Shown here in pieces: positions 34,718-42,405 of a stretch of DNA of 64,000 bases (positions are counted from its first letter, which is position 1; each line of letters begins with the position of its first letter). The stretch is from Alistipes dispar. Its GTDB lineage: Bacteria; Bacteroidota; Bacteroidia; Bacteroidales; Rikenellaceae. A program made the position numbers and the translations under genes. The DNA lies in contig NZ_AP019736.1 of assembly GCF_006542685.1 (NCBI RefSeq), positions 1,336,001-1,400,000 of the forward strand. Direction: 5' to 3'. The notes beneath the pieces were generated by a model, which did not search any database, was not told where the DNA came from, and was given only the letters and a program-made list of their open reading frames with translations.

Positions 34718-36388
34718 ATGAATAAAAATCCGATCATGTTTTACAAGCGAACCGTTCTGGTGGGAGCCCTGCTCTTCACCACCCTGCTGGGTTACTCCTG
34801 CACCAACGAATTCACATGGACCGAACCTCCCAAATGGGAGCCGAAGCCCAAACCCGACCCTTCGAGCTACGACGTGACGATGGAGACACTGCTCGACGAG
34901 ATGATCTCCTTCGACGAGGCGACCCGTTTCCCGGAACTGTCCTACGTCTGCCGCGAAGAGAGCAGCCGCGACCGCCGTTCCGTGACACCCGGCACACCCG
35001 AGTGGTTCGCCAACGACGACGGCTGGGGATACGTCCGCGACGAAGTAAACGGCGGCCGGGCGGAGCGGGTCCTCTTCGACGAGGACGGCCCCGGCGTCAT
35101 CACCCGCATCTGGCTTACCTCTTTCCAATCCCCGACAGCCGTGATCCGGTTCTATTTCGACGGGTCCGAAACACCGAACTGGGAGATTTCCTCGTTCGAC
35201 GTACAGGAGATATGCGCCTCGCTGGGCGACGAGTGGAAGAACTCACTGCTCCGCAAGGGACTGATGCAACCCGGCGACAAATGGGTGCGCGGCAGTTCGC
35301 TCTACCTGCCGATCCCGTACGGCAACGGATGCAAGATCACCCTCGAGGAGCAGGACAACTCGCTCGTGAATCCCTCGCGTTATTACCAGATCAACTTTCG
35401 CCGTTACGATCCGTCGGTGAGTGTGGAGACCTTCTCTGAGGAGGTACTCGAACGCGCACGCGACCGGATCGCCGAAACCAACCGAACGCTGCTGAATCCC
35501 CGTGTGAGGATGTCGGGCCGGCTGGTCTCCGCAAACCGCATCCTGGCTCCCGGGGAATCACTCGTGCTGAGCCTGCCCGAAGGCACGAAGGCCGTCACGG
35601 AGGCCAAATTCTCGGTGACGTGCGACGGGACGCCCTATGCGGATGCGATGAACGATCTGCTGCTGACGGCCTCGTTCGACGGTACGCAGACCGTCTCGGC
35701 TCCGCTGGCCGATTTCAGCGGAGCCGGTCCCGGAGCCGAAGCTGTCAAAAGCTGGTTCCTGACCGCCGACGGCAAGGGCGGAGTGGAGAGCCGTTGGACG
35801 ATGCCCTACCGGCGCGAAGGGGAGTTCGTGCTCCGGAACCGCTCGGCGGAACACACTGTAAAGGCGGAGGTGTCGGCACGGGTCAATACCTACGAATGGG
35901 ACGACCGTTCGCTCTACTTCCACGCGGCCCGCAAAGAGAGCCGGGACGTACGGATCATACTCTGGAACGACTACGCCAACGGATACGACTGGAATTTCGC
36001 CACGATCGAAGGCGGCCGCGGCGTGCTGCGCGGCGACGTCTTCTCCATCGACAACCGCACGAACAACTGGCCGGGCGAAGGCGACGAAAAGATCTGGGTG
36101 GATGACGAGGATTTCCCGTCGCATTTCGGTACGGGCGTCGAAGACTACTACTCCTTCTGCGGCTATTTCCGTTACCTGTCGCCATTCGGCGGCGAACCCC
36201 GGCTGGATTCCGGAGACTTCAACGGATTCAACAACCACTACCGGCAGCGCAGTCTCGACGGCATTCCGTTCAACCGGAAGTTGAAATTCGACCTGGAGAT
36301 GGAGGGACACGAAGCCGGCCGCGCCGACATCGTGAACACGGTCTTCTGGTACGGCGACCTGCAAACCCGCGCCGAAGGCTTCGAATGA
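34718..36388 (+). CDS. GH172 (DUF2961) glycoside hydrolase, lipoprotein, first copy
   Basis: 556 residues. The lipobox is at Cys28 counted from the ATG at 34718; the ATG six codons later gives an equally good signal. The DUF2961 fold is visible: WFANDDGWGYVRDE, DEDGPGVITRIWLTSF, GSSLYLPIPYGNGCKI, then SHFGTGVEDYY with Glu475. The domain ends in VFWYGD. Characterised GH172 members act on alpha-D-fructofuranosides (including difructose dianhydride I) and on D-arabinofuranosides. I expect the Glu of GTGxEDY to be catalytic, but that is from memory of the family. With GH32, a sugar kinase and a transporter in the same operon, an alpha-fructosidase role fits best. Its stop codon overlaps the start of the second copy. 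Compared with that copy it lacks the C-terminal beta domain. Confidence 0.82.
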   Translation: MNKNPIMFYKRTVLVGALLFTTLLGYSCTNEFTWTEPPKWEPKPKPDPSSYDVTMETLLDEMISFDEATRFPELSYVCREESSRDRRSVTPGTPEWFANDDGWGYVRDEVNGGRAERVLFDEDGPGVITRIWLTSFQSPTAVIRFYFDGSETPNWEISSFDVQEICASLGDEWKNSLLRKGLMQPGDKWVRGSSLYLPIPYGNGCKITLEEQDNSLVNPSRYYQINFRRYDPSVSVETFSEEVLERARDRIAETNRTLLNPRVRMSGRLVSANRILAPGESLVLSLPEGTKAVTEAKFSVTCDGTPYADAMNDLLLTASFDGTQTVSAPLADFSGAGPGAEAVKSWFLTADGKGGVESRWTMPYRREGEFVLRNRSAEHTVKAEVSARVNTYEWDDRSLYFHAARKESRDVRIILWNDYANGYDWNFATIEGGRGVLRGDVFSIDNRTNNWPGEGDEKIWVDDEDFPSHFGTGVEDYYSFCGYFRYLSPFGGEPRLDSGDFNGFNNHYRQRSLDGIPFNRKLKFDLEMEGHEAGRADIVNTVFWYGDLQTRAEGFE

Positions 36389-38478
36389 ACCGCTCGACTA
36401 AATACCGTATCGCCATGAAATCTGTTTTGGAAATCGCGGCGGCGCTGTGGGCGCTCTGCTGCATCGGCTGTTCCGCCGAGCCTCCGCAGACCGTGACGCT
36501 CGGGACGCTGCTCCGCGAGATGACTTCTGCGGACGAAACGACCCGCTGGCCGGAACCCTCCTACACCTGCCGCCTTATGAGCAGCTACGACCGCCGGGCC
36601 GTCGAAGCGGATACACCCGGGTGGTTCGCCAACGACGACGGATTCGGATTCATCCGCCGGGACACCCTGCAGGGGCGCCCCATGAAAATTCTCTTCGACG
36701 CCGAAGGTCCCGGAGCCATCACCCGCATCTGGCTGACCACCACCAATCCCGCCGGAACGCTGCGATTCTATGTGGACGGAGCCGAAGAGCCCGTCTGGGT
36801 CGTTCCGGCCTACGATCTGATGCGTTTCGGAATCACCGGGCTCGGCCGCGGACTGCTGCAACCCCACACCAGCTACACGGCCGGGGTCCGGGGCGGCAGT
36901 ACGCTCTACCTGCCGATTCCCTACGCCCGCCGCTGCGTGGTCGCGCTGGAGGAACCGGCCGGCGTATCGGACGTACCCCGTTACTACCAATTCAACTACC
37001 GCACCTACGCCCCCGGAATCGAAGTCGAGAGCTTTTCGCTTCCGGTCGTACAAAAATACACGGAGCAGATCCTCGGAACGGACCGCCTGCTACTCGAACC
37101 CGACGCTGCGACGGAGCGGGGCCGCGAACGCTCGGCCGAAGCCCTGCTGCAACCCGGTGACACACTCCGCCTTCGTCTGCCCGAGGGAACACGGACGGTG
37201 ACACAGGCCCGGATAACCGTTTCGTGCGATTCGGCACGTTACGGGCAGTTGATGGAGAAACTGATTCTCACCGCCTCGTTCGACGGCAACCGGACCGTGT
37301 GGGCCCCCTTGTCCGGATTCTCGGGCGGCGGCACGGGAGCTCCCGCCGTCGAGAGCTGGTTCCTCCGCTCCGACGGACGCGGAAAAATCCTGAGCCGCTG
37401 GCCGATGCCTTACCGGCAGAGAGGTGAAATCGCCCTGCTCAACGTTTCGGACGAACCTTGCAGCGTGAGCCTCTCCGTCGGCACTGCCCGTTACGAATGG
37501 AACGGGCGCTCGCTCTACTTCCACGCCTCCTGGCGGCGTGAGGACGGCCTGCCGTTCTCTCGGACGGCGGAGGGATGCTACGACTGGAATTTCGTCACCC
37601 TTTCCGGCCGGGGCGTGTACCGGGGCGATCTGCTCGCGCTGTTCAACCATTCGCGGACCTGGTACGGCGAAGGCGACGAGAAAATCTGGGTGGACGGCGA
37701 GAGTTTCCCGTCGCATTTCGGTACGGGCGTCGAGGACTACTACAACGGTTCGTGGGCTCCGGTCGTCCCGTTCCACACGCCTTTCGGCGGGGCGCCGCGG
37801 GCGGATCTTGCCAACTCCCAGGGATACAACTCTTTTTTCCGCACACGCAATCTCGACGGCATTCCCTTCGGACGGGAACTGAGATTCGACATGGAGATGC
37901 TGGGGTGGCGCGACGGCCGCGTGGATTATGCCACGACGGTCTTCTGGTACGGAGACGCCTCCTCGAACGCGGCCGCCGCATCGGGAATCGCCGAGGCCCG
38001 CAGGGCATGGCCGCCCCGGCCCGAAGATCCGGCGGACTTCCGCGTGGCGGGAGCCGTCGAATTCGAAAGCCTCGCCGTTTCGCGCAAAAGCGACCGTCTG
38101 ATGACGGACCGACAGAACATGGCCGGATTCCCCGACGGTCTGTGGAGCGGCCAGAAACAGCTCGTTGTCTTCGGCGGCGATACGGGCGATTTCGTGGAAT
38201 TTGTCCTGAACGACATTCCCGACGGCCGTTATACGGTGAACCTGTACCTGACCCGGGCCGCCGATTACGGCCGGATGCGGCTGACGGCCAACGGCCGCGG
38301 CACGTCGTTCGACGCCTATGCCGACACGGTGACCGTCGCCGGGCCGGTGGCTCTCCGCCATGTTACCGTCCGCGACGGAAGGCTGCTGCTCCGCGCCGAA
38401 CTCACCGGACGGAATCCCCGTTCGCTCGGAATGATGGCGGGTTTCGATTGTATGACACTAATCCCTGAAAAACCATGA
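36385..38478 (+). CDS. GH172 (DUF2961) glycoside hydrolase, lipoprotein, second copy with extra C-terminal domain
   Basis: 697 residues. ATG 36385 overlaps the previous stop, while the internal ATG at 36415 gives a more compact lipoprotein signal (MKSVLEIAAALWALCC), so either is possible. The catalytic domain parallels the first copy: WFANDDGFGFIRRD, DAEGPGAITRIWLTTT, GSTLYLPIPYARRCVV, and SHFGTGVEDYY with Glu450. Just after it the first copy has FGGEPR whereas this one has FGGAPR, which removes an acidic residue. A beta-rich domain of about 145 residues follows (FRVAGAVEFESL ... GMMAGFDCMTLIPEKP) and may bind carbohydrate. The two copies probably split related substrates or linkages. Confidence 0.82.
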   Translation: MNRSTKYRIAMKSVLEIAAALWALCCIGCSAEPPQTVTLGTLLREMTSADETTRWPEPSYTCRLMSSYDRRAVEADTPGWFANDDGFGFIRRDTLQGRPMKILFDAEGPGAITRIWLTTTNPAGTLRFYVDGAEEPVWVVPAYDLMRFGITGLGRGLLQPHTSYTAGVRGGSTLYLPIPYARRCVVALEEPAGVSDVPRYYQFNYRTYAPGIEVESFSLPVVQKYTEQILGTDRLLLEPDAATERGRERSAEALLQPGDTLRLRLPEGTRTVTQARITVSCDSARYGQLMEKLILTASFDGNRTVWAPLSGFSGGGTGAPAVESWFLRSDGRGKILSRWPMPYRQRGEIALLNVSDEPCSVSLSVGTARYEWNGRSLYFHASWRREDGLPFSRTAEGCYDWNFVTLSGRGVYRGDLLALFNHSRTWYGEGDEKIWVDGESFPSHFGTGVEDYYNGSWAPVVPFHTPFGGAPRADLANSQGYNSFFRTRNLDGIPFGRELRFDMEMLGWRDGRVDYATTVFWYGDASSNAAAASGIAEARRAWPPRPEDPADFRVAGAVEFESLAVSRKSDRLMTDRQNMAGFPDGLWSGQKQLVVFGGDTGDFVEFVLNDIPDGRYTVNLYLTRAADYGRMRLTANGRGTSFDAYADTVTVAGPVALRHVTVRDGRLLLRAELTGRNPRSLGMMAGFDCMTLIPEKP

Positions 38479-40277
38479 AACCGGAATACCTGACCGGCCC
38501 GCTGGCCGGATTTTCGGCTCTGCTCCTCTGCATGGCCTGCGAGCCGTCCGTAACGGTGCATCACCTGAACAACAACGAAGCCCGCCTGCACTTTGCGGCA
38601 AACCGTGATTACCTGTTGCTGCCCGTGGAGGACGGAGCGCCCAACGCTACGCTGAGATTCTTCACGGAAGACGGCGGATCGCGGAGCATACGGGTCGCCT
38701 TGGCACGTGAGGCGTGCGACTGCACCTTTCCGTTCGACCTGCGCCCCTACGACGGCCGAAAAGTAGTTTGCGAAGTGACGGATTGTCCCTACGACGCCGT
38801 TTGCTGGGAGGCGATGCGCCTCTCCGACCGGATTCCCGCATTCGCGGAGGAGCCTTTCCGTCCGGCCTACCATCACACGCCTCCCTACGGATGGATGAAC
38901 GATCCGAACGGAATGGTCCGGGAGGGAGACGTTTATCATCTTTTCTACCAGCACAACCCCTACGGATCGCGCTGGGAAAACATGTCGTGGGGACACGCCG
39001 TGAGCCGGAATCTGCTCGACTGGGAGGAGCTGGGCGTCGTGCTGGAGCCCGACTCGCTGGGAGCCGTCTTCTCGGGCTGCTGCGTCATGGACCCCCAGAA
39101 TACGGCAGGATTCGGCAGGAACGCCATGATCGCCCTGTATACGGCGTCCGGAGCACGCCAGACCCAATGCCTTGCGTACAGCACGGACCGGGGCCGAACC
39201 TTCACCCGGTACGACGGCAACCCCGTGCTGACCTCCGACCGTCCCGATTTCCGCGATCCCAAAGTGTTTTACCACGACCGAACCGGCCGTTGGATCATGG
39301 TGATCGCCGCAGGGCAGGCCATGGAGATCCATTCATCGGCGAATCTGCGTTCGTGGCGCTTCGAAAGCCGTTTCGGCGAGGAGTACGGCGCACACGGCGG
39401 AGCCTGGGAGTGCCCCGACCTGTTCGAACTCCCGGTCGAAGGCGAACCCGGACAGACCCGCTGGGTGATGCTGTGCAGCCTCGGAGTCGAAGACGGCTCG
39501 CGCGTACAGTATTTCGTCGGTGATTTCGACGGGAGGAACTTCACTCCGGAGGACGATCCTGACGAGGTGAAATGGATGGACTTCGGCCGGGATCACTACG
39601 CGACCGTCACATGGAGCGGAGCTCCCGACGGCCGCCGCATCGCATTGGGATGGATGAGCAACTGGGCCTATGCCAACGAGGTCCCCTCCGTGACTTTCCG
39701 GGGCAGCAACACGCTGCCGCGCGAACTCGGACTGCGCCGGGTCGGCGGGGAGCTGCTGCTGACGTCGGTCCCCGCTCGTGAAGCGGAGAAACTCCTCGAC
39801 GAACCTTTCGCCGTACCGGCCTTCGCCGTCGAGACCGAGCACAATGTATCCCCGCTGCCGTCCGGACCGGCCCCGGCCGGCCGTATCGAGCTGGAACTGG
39901 AGGGCGGCGACGCCGAGGTGTTCGGATGCAAACTCTTCAACTGCCGCGGAGAGTACGTGGACATCTGTTTCAACCGCATCGAAGGCACGATGCTCGTAGA
40001 CCGCTCGCATAGCGGCCGGACCGACTTCTCCCCGGCTTTTGCCGCGACCCGCCCCGTACCGTTCGCATCCGGCGGGCGAAGCCGCCTGACGTTCTGGATA
40101 GACCGGTCGTCGATCGAACTGTTCGTGGACGGAGGCGAACGGGTGGCAACCAACCTGATCTATCCTTCCGAGCCCTACGACCGGATGAATTTCTACGCCA
40201 AAGGTGGAACGCTGCATGTGAAAAAACTCGAAATAAGCCCTCTGCACCCATACAAACAAAAAGACAGCCATGAATAA
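38475..40277 (+). CDS. GH32 beta-fructosidase lipoprotein
   Basis: 600 residues with a lipobox at Cys22. An N-terminal beta domain of about 100 residues, as in other Bacteroidota fructosidases (DUF4980-like), precedes the five-bladed propeller. All three GH32 motifs are intact: the nucleophile Asp143 in WMNDPNG, Asp261 in FRDPKVF, and the acid/base Glu312 in WECPDLF. A C-terminal beta-sandwich ends near SIELFVDGGERVATN. It releases fructose from beta-fructans or sucrose-type ends, probably in the periplasm or at the surface. Its ends overlap both neighbours (ATGA-type overlap upstream, eight bases with the transporter), so this is one operon. Confidence 0.94.
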   Translation: MKPEYLTGPLAGFSALLLCMACEPSVTVHHLNNNEARLHFAANRDYLLLPVEDGAPNATLRFFTEDGGSRSIRVALAREACDCTFPFDLRPYDGRKVVCEVTDCPYDAVCWEAMRLSDRIPAFAEEPFRPAYHHTPPYGWMNDPNGMVREGDVYHLFYQHNPYGSRWENMSWGHAVSRNLLDWEELGVVLEPDSLGAVFSGCCVMDPQNTAGFGRNAMIALYTASGARQTQCLAYSTDRGRTFTRYDGNPVLTSDRPDFRDPKVFYHDRTGRWIMVIAAGQAMEIHSSANLRSWRFESRFGEEYGAHGGAWECPDLFELPVEGEPGQTRWVMLCSLGVEDGSRVQYFVGDFDGRNFTPEDDPDEVKWMDFGRDHYATVTWSGAPDGRRIALGWMSNWAYANEVPSVTFRGSNTLPRELGLRRVGGELLLTSVPAREAEKLLDEPFAVPAFAVETEHNVSPLPSGPAPAGRIELELEGGDAEVFGCKLFNCRGEYVDICFNRIEGTMLVDRSHSGRTDFSPAFAATRPVPFASGGRSRLTFWIDRSSIELFVDGGERVATNLIYPSEPYDRMNFYAKGGTLHVKKLEISPLHPYKQKDSHE

Positions 40278-41508
40278 CGCCCCTATTTACCGCATCGTCT
40301 TCATCGCGGTGCTCGGAGGATTCCTTTTCGGCCTGAACATGGCCGGAATTTCGGGAGCCGTGAACTCCATAAAAGAACTCTTTTCTCTTACCGACAACGG
40401 AATCGGACTGATGGTCAGCGCACTGACCGCGGGCTGCCTGGTCGGGGCGCTCTTCACCGGCAGTTTCGCGGACCGGTTCGGGCGCCGCCGGATTTTTCTG
40501 GCCGTCGCCCTGCTGTTCGTGATCTCTTCGGCGGGATGCGCCCTGTCGTACAATCCGCCGATGCTCACCCTGTTCCGGTTCCTCTCGGGGTTGGCCGTCG
40601 GAGCCGACTCGGTCATCGGACCGATGTATATCTCGGAAATCGCTCCGGCCGGAAAGCGGGGCCGCCTCGTATCGTTTCAGCAGTTCGCCATCACGATCGG
40701 CATTCTGGCAGCCTATTTGTTCGACTACCTGTTGCTGGGACGTCCCGACGACTGGCGGTGGATGCTGGCGGTTCCGGCATTGTTCGGAACGGTGTTTCTC
40801 GTCGCTTCGTTCTTTTCACTGCCCGAAAGTCCGCGATGGCAGCGGGGGGCCGTACGGAACGATGCCGGAAAAGTCGCCTTCCGGGAGCTGTTCAGCGGCA
40901 GGACGGGCCGGGTGGTTGCGCTGGGAACGCTACTGGCCGCCTTCCAGCAGATCACGGGCATCAATGCCGTAATCAACTACGCGCCGATCATATTCGAACA
41001 TACGGGCGTGGGCGGCGGAACGGCTCTCCTGCAGTCGTGTCTGGTGGGATTCATCAATTTCCTCTCGACGATCGTGGCGCTCTGGCTGGTCGATACGAAA
41101 GGACGCAGAACACTGCTGCTGTGGGGAGCGGCCGGCATGATCCTGTCGCTGGGCTATCTGACCGCGTCATTCCTCCTCGGCGGGCCGGAGTTGGGCGTAC
41201 TGGCGGCGCTGCTCGTCTATATCGCTTTCTTCGCAGCCAGCTTCGCTCCCGTCATGTGGGTCGTCACCAGCGAGATATTCCCCGACCGGATACGGGCCCG
41301 GGCGCTTTCGTTCTCGACCTGTGTCAGTTGGATATGCACGTTTCTCACCGTGCAGTTCTCGCCCGCGATACTGAATGCGCTGGGAGGTGCAGCACTGTTC
41401 GGAATCTTCGGCGTATTTGCCCTGCTGGCCCTTCTTTTCGTGAAATACCGGATTCCCGAAACCCGCGGGAAATCGTTGGAACAAATCGAACGTGAATTGA
41501 ATTTGTAG
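40270..41508 (+). CDS. MFS sugar porter, likely fructose permease
   Basis: 412 residues with twelve predicted membrane helices. Sugar-porter signatures are present: DRFGRRR after helix 2, a GRR motif between helices 8 and 9 (DTKGRRTLLLWG), QQITGINAVINYAP in helix 7, and the closing PETRGKSLEQIE. It brings monosaccharide across the inner membrane. Between GH32 and a PfkB kinase, fructose is the expected substrate, as for the transporter in the B. thetaiotaomicron fructan locus. It is slightly short for the family because the central loop is small. Confidence 0.9.
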   Translation: MNNAPIYRIVFIAVLGGFLFGLNMAGISGAVNSIKELFSLTDNGIGLMVSALTAGCLVGALFTGSFADRFGRRRIFLAVALLFVISSAGCALSYNPPMLTLFRFLSGLAVGADSVIGPMYISEIAPAGKRGRLVSFQQFAITIGILAAYLFDYLLLGRPDDWRWMLAVPALFGTVFLVASFFSLPESPRWQRGAVRNDAGKVAFRELFSGRTGRVVALGTLLAAFQQITGINAVINYAPIIFEHTGVGGGTALLQSCLVGFINFLSTIVALWLVDTKGRRTLLLWGAAGMILSLGYLTASFLLGGPELGVLAALLVYIAFFAASFAPVMWVVTSEIFPDRIRARALSFSTCVSWICTFLTVQFSPAILNALGGAALFGIFGVFALLALLFVKYRIPETRGKSLEQIERELNL

Positions 41509-41509
41509 T

Positions 41510-42394
41510 ATGGACAGACTGTTTGTAGGAATGGGCGAGGCGTTGTGGGACATGCTCCCCGAAGGCCCGCAGATCGGCGGTGCTCCCGCCAACTTCGCCT
41601 GGCATGCCGGACAACTCGGATTCGGAGCGGTGGCCGTCAGCGCAGTCGGGGCCGATGACCTCGGAGACCGTCTCGTGCGGACGTTCGACGGAATGGGGCT
41701 GCGCCATCGTCTCGAAAGGGTCGGATTCCCGACGGGAACGGTGCAGGTCACACTCGATCCCGCAGGAGTTCCGACCTATGAAATCCGGGAAAACGTGGCC
41801 TGGGACAATATCCCCTGGACCCCGGCACTCGACGGACTGGCCGCCCGGACGGACGTGTTCTGCTTCGGAACGCTGGCCCAGCGGTGCGGGGTGTCGAGAA
41901 ATTCGATCCGCCGCTTCCTGCATCGGATGCCGGAGAGCGAAACGTGCCTCAGGGTCTTCGACATCAACCTGCGCCAGCACTTCTACGGCCGGAATATAGT
42001 CGAGGAGTCGCTTTCGGCATGCAACGTTCTAAAGATAAACGAGGAGGAGTTCGGGCTGTTCGGTTCCATGTTCGGGCTTGCCGGTCCGTTCGTCGAACGG
42101 GCCCGGGAGACGCTCCGCCGTTTCGGACTGCATTATCTAATCATAACCTGCGGAGCCTCAGAGAGCCACGTTTTCGCGGCGGAGGGACATTCCGTCCTCG
42201 CAACGCCCCGGGTCGCCGTCCGGGACACCGTAGGAGCAGGGGATTCCTTTACGGCCGCCTTCTGCGCGGCACTCTGCGCCGGACAGGGAATGCGTGAAGC
42301 CCATCGGCTGGCCGTCGATGTGTCAGCCTATGTCTGCACGCAGCCGGGCGCCATGCCCGCACTGCCCGAAAGTCTTATTTCACGAATCCGCTGA
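41510..42394 (+). CDS. PfkB-family sugar kinase, likely fructokinase
   Basis: 294 residues. The PfkB fold is evident: GEALWDMLPEGPQIGGAPANFA at the sugar site and the anion-hole/ATP motif RDTVGAGDSFTAAF with catalytic Asp245. It phosphorylates imported sugar, presumably fructose to fructose-6-phosphate, linking the locus to glycolysis. It starts two bases after the stop codon of the transporter and ends 11 bases before the regulator. Sequence alone cannot separate fructokinase from related kinases, so the substrate is taken from context. Confidence 0.9.
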   Translation: MDRLFVGMGEALWDMLPEGPQIGGAPANFAWHAGQLGFGAVAVSAVGADDLGDRLVRTFDGMGLRHRLERVGFPTGTVQVTLDPAGVPTYEIRENVAWDNIPWTPALDGLAARTDVFCFGTLAQRCGVSRNSIRRFLHRMPESETCLRVFDINLRQHFYGRNIVEESLSACNVLKINEEEFGLFGSMFGLAGPFVERARETLRRFGLHYLIITCGASESHVFAAEGHSVLATPRVAVRDTVGAGDSFTAAFCAALCAGQGMREAHRLAVDVSAYVCTQPGAMPALPESLISRIR

Positions 42395-42405
42395 CCGATT
42401 GCGCC

